A stretch of DNA of 64,000 nt from Methylobacterium sp. WL1 (GTDB lineage: Bacteria; Pseudomonadota; Alphaproteobacteria; Rhizobiales; Beijerinckiaceae), in NCBI RefSeq assembly GCF_008000895.1, contig NZ_CP042823.1, forward strand, positions 2,297,001-2,361,000, written 5' to 3'. Shown here in pieces: positions 8,534 through 18,003 of the stretch. Both the position numbers and the translations under genes were made by a program. The notes under the pieces were generated by a model. That model worked only from the letters and a program-made list of their open reading frames with translations. It ran no database searches and was not told the DNA's origin. The first letter of the stretch is position 1, and the number at the start of each line of letters is the position of its first letter.

Positions 8534-9409
8534 ATGGCGCCCGACTCCATTGCCCGCTTCCGTCGCTTCGCCCGTGCCGTCACCGCGGAGGTCGGGGCCC
8601 TCGATAGTTCCTTCCTCGGCCGGGGACGTCCCCTTGGGGCGGCCCGTGTGGTCAACGCGATCGGCGCCGGACGGACCGATGTCGCCGAGATCCGCGCTTA
8701 TCTCGACCTCGATTCGGGTCTGATGAGCCGCTTGCTGCGCAGCCTGGAAGAGGAGGGTCTTGTCGCCACCGAGCCCCATCCGGACGATGCCCGCCGCCGG
8801 GTCGCGCATCTGACCGAGGCCGGGCAGCGGGAATTCGTGGCCTACGAGGGCCTGTCCGACGCCCGCGCCTCGGCGGTGCTGACGCGGGCGCCCCGGGTGG
8901 AGGACCTTCTGCGCGCGATGGATCTCGTTGCCCTGATGCTCGGACGCGACAGGATCGCGATCACGGAGGTCGATCCCCGGGGCGAGGCCGCCCGCACCTG
9001 CCTGGAGGCGTACTACGCCGAACTCGCATCCCGATTGCGGACCGGGTTCGACGTCACCCTGTCGCGCGACCCGGAGGCGGCCGCGATGGTCCGGCCGCGC
9101 GGCGCGTTCCTGCTCGCGATGGCCGACGGTCTGCCAGTCGGCTGCGTCGCCCTGAAGGGGAGCGGCGGCCCGGTCGCCGAGGTCAAGCGGCTCTGGATCG
9201 ACCCCGTCGCCCGGGGCCTCGGCGTGGCCGGACGGCTGATGCAGGCCGTCGAGGACAGGGCCCGTGCATTGTCGGTCACGGCGCTGCGCCTGGACACCAA
9301 CAGTGCCCTGCCGGAGGCCCTGGCGCTCTACCGCAAGACGGGCTGGGTCGAGATCGAACGCTTCAACGACGACCCCTACCCCGACCGTTTCTTCGAAAAG
9401 GTGCTCTGA
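8534..9409 (+). CDS. MarR-type HTH / GNAT acetyltransferase fusion
   Basis: A 291-residue two-domain protein. Residues 1-140 form a MarR-like winged helix: DLDSGLMSRLLRSLEEEGLV is the recognition-helix region and the basic wing is HPDDARRRVAHLT. Residues 150-291 form a GNAT acetyltransferase, with VKRLWIDPVARGLGVAGRLM as the acetyl-CoA-binding motif and LRLDTNSALPEALALYRKTGW after it. Such fusions are known in many bacteria, but ligand and substrate are not predictable. It is convergent with hpnN and shares a terminator-like hairpin with it. No link to hopanoids is evident. Confidence 0.85.
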   Translation: MAPDSIARFRRFARAVTAEVGALDSSFLGRGRPLGAARVVNAIGAGRTDVAEIRAYLDLDSGLMSRLLRSLEEEGLVATEPHPDDARRRVAHLTEAGQREFVAYEGLSDARASAVLTRAPRVEDLLRAMDLVALMLGRDRIAITEVDPRGEAARTCLEAYYAELASRLRTGFDVTLSRDPEAAAMVRPRGAFLLAMADGLPVGCVALKGSGGPVAEVKRLWIDPVARGLGVAGRLMQAVEDRARALSVTALRLDTNSALPEALALYRKTGWVEIERFNDDPYPDRFFEKVL

Positions 9410-9411
9410 CC

Positions 9412-9451
9412 GATCGAGAGCCCGGCGCGTCCCCGCACCGGGCTCTCGATC
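9412..9451. terminator. Bidirectional hairpin between MarR-GNAT gene and hpnN
   Basis: A perfect 14-bp inverted repeat, 9412-9425 with 9438-9451, has a 12-base loop. It sits three bases after the MarR-GNAT stop and 28 bases beyond the hpnN stop. There is no clear U tract, so it may act as a transcript-end stabiliser as much as a terminator. Confidence 0.6.
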
Positions 9452-9478
9452 ATGCGCCCCGTCCCTCGGAAGCAGACT

Positions 9479-12145
9479 CTACTTGGCGGGCACCGGATCC
9501 GAGAGGGCGGCGCTCTTCCGAAGCGCGGCCGCCGCGGCCTTCTCGCCCTCCGGGCGGTCGTCGTCGGCTTGCGTGGGCGGTTCGCCCAGGGTCGCCGGCA
9601 CCACGAAGAACGCCGCGATCAGCGTGAAGAACAGCGACAGCGCCAGCAGCTTGCCCATGCTGGCCGTGCCCGGATGGCTCGACAGCACCAGGGACCCGAA
9701 GGCGCTGCCGGTGGTCAGCGCCGAGAAGAAGATCGCCCGGGTCAGGCTGGAGGCCAGCATGTCGGTGACGCCCGCCCGCCATGCGATCACGTAGTAGATG
9801 TGGAACGCGACGCCGACCGCGAGCATCAGCGGCAGGGCGATGATGTTGGCGAAGTTCAGCGGCATGCCGATGATGCGCAGGGCCATCAGGGTCCACAGGG
9901 TCGCGATCACCAGCGGGCCCAGGGTCATCGCCACGTCCCACGGCTTGCGGAGCGCCACGGACAGGATGACGAAGATCAGCACGAACGCCGTGATGGCCGC
10001 CTGAACGAAGGCGCCCAGGATCGTGTAGGTCGACCGCGTCGTCGCCACGGGTGCACCGGTGGCGTGGGGGGCGACCTTCAGCACCTCGTCCGAGAAGGTC
10101 CGCAGCACCTCGTCGTCGTTCGAATCGCCCTTGGGATGCACCTCGATGCGGGCGCGCCCGTCCGCTGCGACCCAATCTGCCTTGAGCTGGGGCGGCAGGT
10201 TGTCGAGCGTGATCCTCTCCGGATGGAGCAGGTCGCGCAGCCGCTGGAGCAGCGGGACGAGGTCCTTCGTGAGGGCGACCGAGGCTGCCTCGCGCATCTG
10301 AACCGGCCCACCGGCGAGCGTGTCGAGGGTGCCGGCAAGCTGCTTGGCGGTCTGCACGCCCGCGGCCCCGCCCTTCCCGTCGCCCGCCACGCCGTTCAGC
10401 GCCGTGGCGGCATCCTTGAGCGCCTTGACGTTCTCGGCATCGGTCGGCGGCGGCGGCTTGCGGCCCGGATTGAGCACCGGATCGAGCAGCTGCGCCGTGT
10501 CGGCGATGGAAGCGAGCTTCTTGTCCTGGTCCCGCGGCACGAAGGTGTCGATGCTGTTGATCGACGAGGTCACCGGCAGCGCCGCCAGCGTCTTCGTGAG
10601 GCCCGGCACCGCGTCCACGTTGGGGGCTAGCACGTCGATGAGGTTCGGGCTGGTCTCGGGGTTCTTGATCAGGTCGAGATAGGTGGCGATCGACTCGGTC
10701 TTGGTGCTGCGCAGGTGCATCGGGTTCGAGTCGAACGGCAGGTGCCAGAGCAGCGGCGCGCCGGCCAGGGTCACGAGGCCCACCGCGATCAGGATCGGCT
10801 TGCGCTTGCGGATGATCCACGGATCGACGCCGACCAGCCATTCGGTCTGCACCGCGGCCTTCTCACCTTTGGGCTTGAACACCGCGATCAGCGCCGGCAG
10901 CAGGGTCAGGGAGAACAGGAAGGCCACGACCATGCCGACGCCGGCGATCAGGCCCAGCTCCGAGACGCCCCGGAACGCGGTCGGCAGGAACGCGAAGAAG
11001 CCCGCCACCAGCGATACGGCGGCCAGCGTCAGCGACCAGCCGACCCCGCGGGCGGCGGCCCGGATCGCGCTCTGGAGCGTCGGCTGCTCGTAGCGGTCGG
11101 CCCGGTAGCGCACCGAGAACTGGATGCCGAAATCGATGCCGAGTCCGACGAACAGGGCCGCGAACGCCACCGAGATCGGGTTCAGCTCCTTGACCATGAC
11201 GAGGCCGAGGGCGGCGGTGACGATGAGGCCCGCGAAGGTCGTGATCAGCACCGCGCCGACGAGCTTGCCGGAGCGCAGGGCCAGCCACAGGAACAGCACG
11301 ATCGCGCCGACGATGATGCTGTTGTTGAGGGCGGCGTCCTCCGAAAGCGTCGCGAACTCCTCGTCCGCCACCGCCACCGTGCCGGTGAGCCGCATGCGCA
11401 GGCCATTCTCGGCGTTGATCTTGAGATCCTGCGCCACGTTGCGGATCAGCTTGGTCGCTTGGTAGCCGGGCTCCAGCGCGTTGAAGTCCAGCACCGGCTG
11501 GATCATCACGAACTTCATCTTGTCCGTGACACTGCTCTCGCCGTTGGCCAGCAGCTCCTGCCAGGACATCCGGGCGGGCTTGCCGTCCAGAACCTTCCGC
11601 AGGGTCGCATCGATCTGCCCCATGGGCTTGTCGAGGTCTTCGAGCTTGGCGTCTCCGGTCTTCACGCCCCGCGCGCCGAGCGACAGCACCCGCATCACGC
11701 CGCGCAGGGACGGGTCGGCCGCAAGCGGGCCGAGCAGGCCCTGCTGCTGGGTCAACTCCTCCAGCGTCTTGTCGAGCTGGGCCTGGGGCATCAGCAGCAG
11801 GCCGTTCTTGTCGAAGAACGGGCCGCCGTCGGGCCGGTAGACGGTCTCGATCAGGTTCTTGTGGGCGCTCAGCGCCTTGGCCAGGTTGGCGGCCGCCTCC
11901 TCGGTCTCCTCGGGCGTCTCGCCGTTGATCACCGCCACGAGGGTGTTGCCGCGCTGCGGGAACGCCTTCTCGAAGTTGATCTCGTCCTGGCGCCAGGGCT
12001 CCTTGGGATCGATCAGCCGCTCGACATCGGTGTTGATGCGGAACAGATGCGCCGCAACCCCGAGGCTCGCGACCGTGACGAACGCCATCAGGGCGATCAC
12101 GATCCACCGATACCGCACCGAGAACGCGACGAGACCTTCGATCAC
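9479..12145 (-). CDS. hpnN: Hopanoid RND transporter HpnN
   Basis: An ~888-residue RND/MMPL-family inner-membrane exporter matching HpnN, which moves hopanoids to the outer membrane in the accepted model. The N terminus (IEGLVAFSVRYRWIVIAL) is the first transmembrane helix, followed by a periplasmic domain, a six-helix bundle with GLGIDFGIQFSVRYR, a second periplasmic domain and a second bundle. GTG at 12145 is preferred (family proteins begin MI...); GTG at 12151 is also possible and the frame stays open to 12316. The gene is divergent from hpnH across ~660 bases. Confidence 0.92.
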   Translation of the reverse strand: MIEGLVAFSVRYRWIVIALMAFVTVASLGVAAHLFRINTDVERLIDPKEPWRQDEINFEKAFPQRGNTLVAVINGETPEETEEAAANLAKALSAHKNLIETVYRPDGGPFFDKNGLLLMPQAQLDKTLEELTQQQGLLGPLAADPSLRGVMRVLSLGARGVKTGDAKLEDLDKPMGQIDATLRKVLDGKPARMSWQELLANGESSVTDKMKFVMIQPVLDFNALEPGYQATKLIRNVAQDLKINAENGLRMRLTGTVAVADEEFATLSEDAALNNSIIVGAIVLFLWLALRSGKLVGAVLITTFAGLIVTAALGLVMVKELNPISVAFAALFVGLGIDFGIQFSVRYRADRYEQPTLQSAIRAAARGVGWSLTLAAVSLVAGFFAFLPTAFRGVSELGLIAGVGMVVAFLFSLTLLPALIAVFKPKGEKAAVQTEWLVGVDPWIIRKRKPILIAVGLVTLAGAPLLWHLPFDSNPMHLRSTKTESIATYLDLIKNPETSPNLIDVLAPNVDAVPGLTKTLAALPVTSSINSIDTFVPRDQDKKLASIADTAQLLDPVLNPGRKPPPPTDAENVKALKDAATALNGVAGDGKGGAAGVQTAKQLAGTLDTLAGGPVQMREAASVALTKDLVPLLQRLRDLLHPERITLDNLPPQLKADWVAADGRARIEVHPKGDSNDDEVLRTFSDEVLKVAPHATGAPVATTRSTYTILGAFVQAAITAFVLIFVILSVALRKPWDVAMTLGPLVIATLWTLMALRIIGMPLNFANIIALPLMLAVGVAFHIYYVIAWRAGVTDMLASSLTRAIFFSALTTGSAFGSLVLSSHPGTASMGKLLALSLFFTLIAAFFVVPATLGEPPTQADDDRPEGEKAAAAALRKSAALSDPVPAK

Positions 12146-12804
12146 GAGCACCCTGCCTGTTCGCCCCGGACGCGCCCCATGCGCGACCGGCTCATCCCAA
12201 ATGCCCCGGCCGGATCGGCCCGACCAGCTTCGAAGACCCGCCGGGCTCGACGGGCCGCGTGAAGTCCGGCCCGAGATACGCCCCGAGGTCCGTGCGCGCG
12301 CAGCTGAGCCGCACAAGCAACCTTCGCGTTCGGGGAACGCCGCACCGCCCGATCTGGTCGCGCCGCGGGCGCGCGCAAGTCGAACCGGTCCGATGCGGGC
12401 CCGCGCGCAGCCGCTCGGTACGGGCCACCCCTTGCATCGCGGCCACAGGGCTCAGTAAAGAGGGCGATCCCAGATTGCAACGCGAAGGCCGGGGCTCGGT
12501 CTTCGCCTGGGCGGATGTGCGATACCGCACTGCAATCTTGGGATCGGGATCAAAATCTTGGGATTTCGGTCGCATTGCGGACGCATTGCGCGTGCTGTCC
12601 TCAACCGTCGGGCGATCCCATCCGTCCTCCCTGCCGATCGCCGCCCATGTGGCGCGGTTGCGTCAGGAACAGAATAAGTCGTCATGGTCCCGCCGAAACG
12701 GGATCATTTCAGATTAGTTCCAAGCTAGAGCGCTGGAATTCGTGTTTTTTTCGCGGTAAGCACCCCGATCGCCCCGGGGCCGACGCAGTCAAGGAGCCGC
12801 AATC
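12146..12804. promoter_or_regulatory. hpnN-hpnH divergent intergenic region with repeated 11-mer
   Basis: No convincing gene is seen in these ~660 bases; open frames here are low complexity. The 11-mer AATCTTGGGAT occurs at 12534-12544 and 12554-12564, exactly 20 bases apart. AATCTTGGG recurs at the hpnH start (12802-12810). A near inverted copy, ATCCCAGATTGCA, is at 12467-12479. CGCATTGCG is also doubled at 12571-12579 and 12582-12590. The same-face spacing of two helical turns suggests a regulator site serving hpnH and perhaps hpnN. No promoter hexamers can be assigned with confidence. Confidence 0.45.
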
Positions 12805-13968
12805 TTGGGTATCCCCCTCCGGTACGTCGCGAAGATCGGCGGCTACATCCTCAAGCAGCACCTCACGGGCCGCAAGCGCTACCCGCTTGTGATGATGATG
12901 GAACCTCTGTTCCGCTGCAATCTCGCATGCGCCGGCTGCGGCAAGATCGATTACCCGGACGAGATCCTCAACAAGCGTCTCCCGGTTGCCGACGCGCTTG
13001 AGTCGGTCCGCGAGTGCGGTGCACCCGTGGTGGTGATCGCCGGCGGCGAGCCGCTGCTGCACAAGGATCTGCCGCAGATCGTGCAAGGCATTATCGACCA
13101 GAAGAAGTTCGCGATCGTCTGCACGAACGCGCTTCTGCTCGAGAAGAAGATCAAGGACTACAAGCCCAGCCCGTACTTCACCTGGTCGATCCACCTGGAC
13201 GGCGACCAGTCGATGCACGACCAGTCGGTGTGCCAGCGCGGCGTCTACGACAAGGCAGTCGCGGCCATCGCCAAGGCCAAGGAGATGGGCTTCCGGGTCA
13301 CCATCAACTGCACCTTCTTCAACAATTCCTCGCCCGAGAAGATCGCCGACTTCTTCGACAGCGTGACCCGGATGGGCATCGACGGCATCACCGTCTCCCC
13401 CGGCTACGCCTACGAGCGCGCCCCCGACCAGAAGCACTTCCTGAACCGGAAGGCGACCAAGGAGCTGTTCCGCGGCGTGTTCCGTCACGGCAAGGAGAAG
13501 GGCCGCGAGAAGTGGACCTTCCAGCAGTCGGGCCTGTTCCTCGACTTCCTGGCCGGGAACCAGACCTACCATTGCACGCCTTGGGGCAACCCGACCCGCA
13601 CCGTGTTCGGCTGGCAGAAGCCCTGCTACCTGCTCGGTGAGGGCTACGCGGCGACCTTCAAGGAGTTGATGGAAGAGACCGACTGGGATTCCTACGGCAC
13701 CGGCAACTACGAAAAGTGCGCCGACTGCATGGTCCACTCGGGCTACGAGGCCTCCTCGGTGGTCGATTCGGTCCGCAAGCCCTGGAAGCCGCTCGTTCAC
13801 GCGATCCGCGGCATCAAGACCGACGGTGCGATGGCCCCCGAGGTCAGCCTGGAGAACCAGCGCCCGGCCGAGTTCGTGTTCTCGCGCAACGTCGCCCAGA
13901 AGCTGTCCGAGATCAAAGCGGCCGGCGTCGATACCAAGCAGGAAGCCCGCAAGCGCACGGCCGCCTGA
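12805..13968 (+). CDS. hpnH: Radical SAM adenosylhopene synthase HpnH
   Basis: A 387-residue radical SAM enzyme matching HpnH, which joins the 5'-deoxyadenosyl radical to diploptene/hopene to give adenosylhopane, the first step to C35 hopanoids. The cluster motif FRCNLACAGC provides Cys38, Cys42, Cys45; the GGEP motif follows at ~86. The start is TTG at 12805 with AAGGAG eight bases upstream. The C-terminal tail carries Cys-rich CADCMVHSGYEA. It is followed by a strong intrinsic terminator, so it is probably monocistronic. Confidence 0.95.
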   Translation: MGIPLRYVAKIGGYILKQHLTGRKRYPLVMMMEPLFRCNLACAGCGKIDYPDEILNKRLPVADALESVRECGAPVVVIAGGEPLLHKDLPQIVQGIIDQKKFAIVCTNALLLEKKIKDYKPSPYFTWSIHLDGDQSMHDQSVCQRGVYDKAVAAIAKAKEMGFRVTINCTFFNNSSPEKIADFFDSVTRMGIDGITVSPGYAYERAPDQKHFLNRKATKELFRGVFRHGKEKGREKWTFQQSGLFLDFLAGNQTYHCTPWGNPTRTVFGWQKPCYLLGEGYAATFKELMEETDWDSYGTGNYEKCADCMVHSGYEASSVVDSVRKPWKPLVHAIRGIKTDGAMAPEVSLENQRPAEFVFSRNVAQKLSEIKAAGVDTKQEARKRTAA

Positions 13969-13993
13969 CCCACCGGTATCGGAGTGTTCTCGA

Positions 13994-14031
13994 AAGACCC
14001 GCGGCCCCACGGCCGCGGGTCTTCTCGTTTT
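13994..14031 (+). terminator. Intrinsic terminator of hpnH
   Basis: A perfect 13-bp stem (13994-14006 with 14011-14023), 4-base loop, followed by TCTCGTTTT. It lies 25 bases after the hpnH stop. The remaining sequence to 14279 holds no other gene I can support. Confidence 0.85.
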
Positions 14032-14279
14032 GGAGACTGCGGTCACCGGCACGCTGTGACCGGGCATGACCAGGCGGGCCGAGCCCGTCGCGCGTTTGGG
14101 CGAAGGCCCTCGGATCGGATGGGCCAGGCCGGTCAAGCTTGACCTTGGACAATCCTTCGTTGCACCTCGGGCGGATATTCGCCCGCACAGGTCGCGAAGA
14201 CGAACCCGCCCCTGGAACGGGTCCTCGTCCCCCGTGGCCGACCGGGCGTCACGGCGGCAGAAGTGCGAGGGAGCAGGCC

Positions 14280-15902
14280 ATGGAAACGATCGGCCCGGAT
14301 CTGCGCGTGATGCAGCGCGTCCCCCTCGCGGCCTCGCATGTCGCCGCGATCAGAGCCGTGGGAGTCCCGCGGCATTACCCGGCCGGGACCGTCCTGGTTC
14401 GCGCCGGCGAGCCGGCGGACCGCTTCGTCTATGTCGAGGACGGCGAGATCGAGGTGGTGAACCCGTTCACGGACGAGCGCCACCTGCCCTCGACCCTGGG
14501 GCCGACGCAGTTCATGGGCGAGATCTCCTTCCTCAACGGCGGCAGCTGGTCGATGCCGATGCGGACGGTCACCGATACGGATGTGATTGAGGTGCCGCGG
14601 GCCGCGATGCTGCGTCTGATGGCCGAGATCCCCGAGATGTCGGACATCGTCATCACGGTCTTGGCGGCACGGCGGCGGCGGCAGCTCGATTCGCGCGACG
14701 GCACGCTCGTCCTGATCGGCGAGGACGACGACCGGGCGGTCCGGCGGATCGCGGAGTTCGCCAGCCGCAACCGCCTGCCCTATCGGTCCTACGCGCTCGG
14801 CAGTCCGGAGGCCGCGGGTGTCGCCACGACCTGTTCGGTTCCCGCCGACCGGCCGGCCGTGATCTTCGGCCGGAACAACGTCGTCGCAGACCCGACGCCC
14901 GACAAGGTCGCGCAGCTGTTCGGCCTGAACTACAACCTGATCGACGACGAGGCTTTCGACGTGCTGATCGTCGGCGGCGGTCCAGCCGGCGTGGCGGCGG
15001 GCGTCTATGCGGGCGCCGAGGGGCTGCGCGCCCTGGTGGTCGAAGACGTCGCGATCGGCGGGCAGGCCGGCACGTCGAGCCGGATCGAGAACTACATGGG
15101 GTTTCCGACCGGGATCTCCGGGGCCGATCTGGTCTGGCGCGGCGAAGTCCAGGCGATGAAGTTCGGCACGCGGTTCGCGATGCCTCGGCGCGTGGCGAAG
15201 CTCGAGCGCCTCGACGACGACGCGTACTGCGCGACCTTCGACAACGGCCAGCGGGTGCGTGGCCAGGCCGTGGTCGTGGCGACCGGCGTCCAGTACCGAC
15301 GCCTGCCGATCGATCGCCTGGAGGCATTCGAGGGGGCGGGCGTCTATTATGCGGCCACCGAAATCGAGGCCCGCTATTGCAAGAACACTGAGACCGTCAT
15401 TGTCGGTGGCGGCAACTCGGCCGGGCAGGCGGCGATGTTCCTCAGCCGCTCCGCCCGGCATGTCCGGCTTCTGGTCCGCGGGCCGTCGCTGGCAACCTCG
15501 ATGTCGCGCTACCTGTCGAGCCGCCTGGAGGCGGATCCGGCCATCACGATCGAGTACGGCGCCGAGCTCAGCGCGCTACATGGGGAGGACGCCCTCGACG
15601 CGGTGTCGATCCGCACCATCGCCGACGGGACGGTCCGGACGATCCAGACCTGCGCGGTGTTCGTCATGGTGGGGGCGGCCCCCAATACCAGCTGGCTGTC
15701 CGGCCTCGTCGAACTCGATCGCAACGGCTTTGTCCTGACCGGGGAAGCCGTCGGCGCCGGCTCGCCCTATGCCACGTCGCAACCGGGCATCTTCGCGGTC
15801 GGCGACGTGCGCGCCGCGTCCGTGAAGCGCGTCGCATCGTCGGTCGGCGAGGGATCGGTCGTCATTTCGAAGGTCTGGGATTACGTCCAGGAACACGGGT
15901 GA
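14280..15902 (+). CDS. Cyclic-nucleotide-binding / thioredoxin-reductase-like flavoprotein lacking the CxxC
   Basis: A 540-residue fusion. Residues ~15-130 are a cNMP-binding (CRP-like) domain. Residues ~140-215 resemble a thioredoxin/glutaredoxin-like linker. From ~220 comes a thioredoxin-reductase-type flavoprotein: FAD motif GGGPAGVAAG, NADPH motif VGGGNSAGQAA and C-terminal FAD motif GDVRAASVKRVA. Where thioredoxin reductase has CATC this protein reads YYAATEIEARYC, so the redox disulfide is absent. The ATG at 14280 follows a GAGGGAG site; the frame is open back to 14139. Likely an oxidoreductase controlled by a small ligand; the real acceptor is unknown. Confidence 0.85.
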   Translation: METIGPDLRVMQRVPLAASHVAAIRAVGVPRHYPAGTVLVRAGEPADRFVYVEDGEIEVVNPFTDERHLPSTLGPTQFMGEISFLNGGSWSMPMRTVTDTDVIEVPRAAMLRLMAEIPEMSDIVITVLAARRRRQLDSRDGTLVLIGEDDDRAVRRIAEFASRNRLPYRSYALGSPEAAGVATTCSVPADRPAVIFGRNNVVADPTPDKVAQLFGLNYNLIDDEAFDVLIVGGGPAGVAAGVYAGAEGLRALVVEDVAIGGQAGTSSRIENYMGFPTGISGADLVWRGEVQAMKFGTRFAMPRRVAKLERLDDDAYCATFDNGQRVRGQAVVVATGVQYRRLPIDRLEAFEGAGVYYAATEIEARYCKNTETVIVGGGNSAGQAAMFLSRSARHVRLLVRGPSLATSMSRYLSSRLEADPAITIEYGAELSALHGEDALDAVSIRTIADGTVRTIQTCAVFVMVGAAPNTSWLSGLVELDRNGFVLTGEAVGAGSPYATSQPGIFAVGDVRAASVKRVASSVGEGSVVISKVWDYVQEHG

Positions 15903-15923
15903 CCCCGCCTCGACCCGGTCCGA

Positions 15924-16726
15924 TCAGGCCGGCCGGGCCGCGGCCGAACGCTTGGCGCGTCGGCGGCGCCCCACGATCAGCCACGGCAGCACGCAGGCCG
16001 CCGACACCGCGATCGACACCGCGTAGGCCGTGACCAGCCCGGTCTGCCCGAGCGACAGGTGCACGCACCCATAAAAGGCCAGCACGCCGAAGGCGCCCTG
16101 GGCGCTGCCGCGCACCACGTCGAGGGAGGCGCGGACGCCGTCCTGGAACCGGGCGAAGGCGATCAGCGGCCAGGAGATGATCGGGATCGGCGCCAGCAGG
16201 CCGCTCAGGCCGGAGCCGAGATACGGCGCGAGGTTGGAGACCAGCAGGACCAGCGCGGTCGCGGCCGCGAGGCGCCGGCATGTCCCACCGCGGCGGATCG
16301 GGCGCGCCGGCGGGCGCGGGTCCGGCGGGCGGTGGGCAGAGCGCCACGCATCCAGGCCATGGCTGGCAGGTCGATCGCCGCCGCGAACCATAGCCCGGGC
16401 CGGATCAGCCCGTGCAGCACGAGACCGCCGAGGACGAAGGCCGACAGGGCGGCGCAGAGGGCCGCGACCGGGCCCATCCGGGGGGCGCAGACCACGTAGG
16501 CGAGATAGCAGAGCGTGACCGCCCCCAGCCCCTCCGCCGAGCCGACGGCGGCATCGGCCGCGAAGGTCTTGCCCTGCTCGAGCGCGAGGTAGATCGAGAT
16601 CGGCGCCGAGGTGAGCGGCAGGCCCGACAGCAGGCCGCCGACCAGGCTGCCCCACCGGCGGGCCGCCGCCGACACGGCCCACATCAGGGCCGGGGTGATG
16701 GCGATCTTGGCGGCGATCAGGCTCAT
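15924..16726 (-). pseudogene. Frameshifted polytopic membrane protein
   Basis: Two minus frames together encode one hydrophobic protein of unknown family. The N-terminal part starts at 16726 with MSLIAAKIAITPALMWAVSA and runs through several membrane segments to about 16340. The C-terminal part resumes in another frame at about 16270 (ATALVLLVSNLAPYLGSGLS) to 15924. The span is not a multiple of three, so at least one indel lies in the GC-rich 16270-16340 stretch. No stop mutation is seen otherwise. It is either recently broken or a sequence error; see the indel-cluster finding. Confidence 0.6.
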
Positions 16727-16771
16727 GCCGGTCTCATGCCGGTCGCATGGCCGGTCTCGACCCGCCGACCC

Positions 16772-16972
16772 TCAAGCCGCCTCCGGCGGTTCGCCATCCT
16801 CCGGCTCCACGGGCGAGTTCAGCATGTCCTCCAATTCGTCCACCAGCCGATCGATCTGATCCTCGGTGGCGAGCACCTTCAGGACCTCACCGGTCTCGGT
16901 TTCCACGGCCAGTTCGATATGCGGCCCGACCCGGCTGGTCAGAACCCGGGCCAGGATCTTGATGGCGCTCAT
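16772..16972 (-). CDS. Small acidic protein coupled to the MfnF-like gene
   Basis: A 66-residue protein starting MSAIKILARVLTSRVGPHIE with a very acidic C terminus (EDQIDRLVDELEDML and EPEDGEPPEA). I do not recognise the family. Its ATG overlaps the TGA of the MfnF-like gene as ATGA (16972-16969), which suggests translational coupling and a shared role. The intact frame and ordered amphipathic sequence argue for a real gene. Confidence 0.5.
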   Translation of the reverse strand: MSAIKILARVLTSRVGPHIELAVETETGEVLKVLATEDQIDRLVDELEDMLNSPVEPEDGEPPEAA

Positions 16973-18003
16973 GCGAATGCGTCCTCCGAGGCGATGAGGC
17001 CGACGGCGACCGCCGGCCCGCAGGTCGAGATCCAGTCGAGCTCTCCGGCGATCCGGCCGCGCAGCAGGCTCACCAGCGGGATGGTCGGCCGCCCGAGCCG
17101 CGCGGCGAGGCGCGGGCCCAGGGCGCCGGCGCCGCACGCGATGAGCGGCGCCCCTGGTGAGATCGGACCGGCTCAGCAGGGTGGCGGCGTCGTGCAGCAG
17201 CCGCAGCTGCGCCTCGGCGAAGTGGCCCGCCAGCAGCGCCCAGGCCTCGGTTCTCCTCGCGGTCCCGCCCGACGATTCGGGCGAGCCGCGTCTCGCTCTC
17301 GGCGACGGACTTGCCCTTGCGATCGCCGCTGGCCTGCTGGTCGGCCCCCTCGGGCAGCAGCCCCAGGATCCGGTAGACGTCGGCCATGTGGGAGAACGTC
17401 TCGGTCATCAGCCGGGTGCGGCGACCGCCGAAGGGGGCGTGGTCGGCGAGCGCGATCACCGGGGTGCGGACGATCCCGGTATAGACGAGCTCCCCGGTTT
17501 CCAGGCGCTCGGCGTCGCTGTAGCCGGCGGCCGCCGGGCGGCCGGCGACGATCGGGATCAGGTCGGCAGTGGTCGAGCCGACATCGATCAGGAGCGCGTC
17601 CGGCGCATGCTGCCCGGCGAGCGCCGCCGTGGCGTGCCAATTGGCCGAGGCGACGTCCGCGAAAACCTCCGCTGCCGCGTTCGGGGCCACGAGGCCTGAG
17701 CGGCCGGCGAATCCGCACCGGGCCGGCGAGGTGCCGCTCGGCCCAGCCCGAGAGCGCTGCCACGCCTTCCCGGCGGCCGGCGAAGCAGTCGGTCAACTCG
17801 CCCGTCATGGTGACCGCGTGCCGGGCCTCGCCGCGCGCCCAGTCGGGCAAGGTCGCCAGGGACCCGTCCAGGGCCGGGACGCCCTGCCAGAGCGGGCACG
17901 GGACCTGGGCCGCCGCCACGACCCGGCCATCCTCGACCAGCGCGGCCTTGACGTGGACCCCACCGAGGTCCCACCCGATCTGCTTTGGGACTGGCATGGG
18001 CAT
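16969..18003 (-). pseudogene. MfnF-like H4MPT/methanofuran-linked C1 protein, three frameshifts
   Basis: Belongs to the hydantoinase/oxoprolinase-like ASKHA family described as H4MPT-linked C1-transfer protein, whose archaeal member MfnF acts in methanofuran synthesis. The protein begins PKQIGWDLGGVHVKAALVEDG. It continues in a second frame from about 17715 (LVAPNAAAEVFADV, IDVGSTTADLIPI), a third from about 17250 (AWALLAGHFAEAQLRLLHDA) and a fourth from about 17155 (APLIACGAGALG). The total is 345 codons, a normal family length. Protein sequence between the shifts is well preserved, with no nonsense codons. Role in methylofuran or dephospho-H4MPT metabolism is inferred from family. Confidence 0.7.

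Noticed and set aside
12259..12717. 152-codon frame in the hpnN-hpnH gap
   Set aside because: Composition is low-complexity Arg/Ser/Pro, with no motif and no ribosome site; the region is better explained as regulatory.
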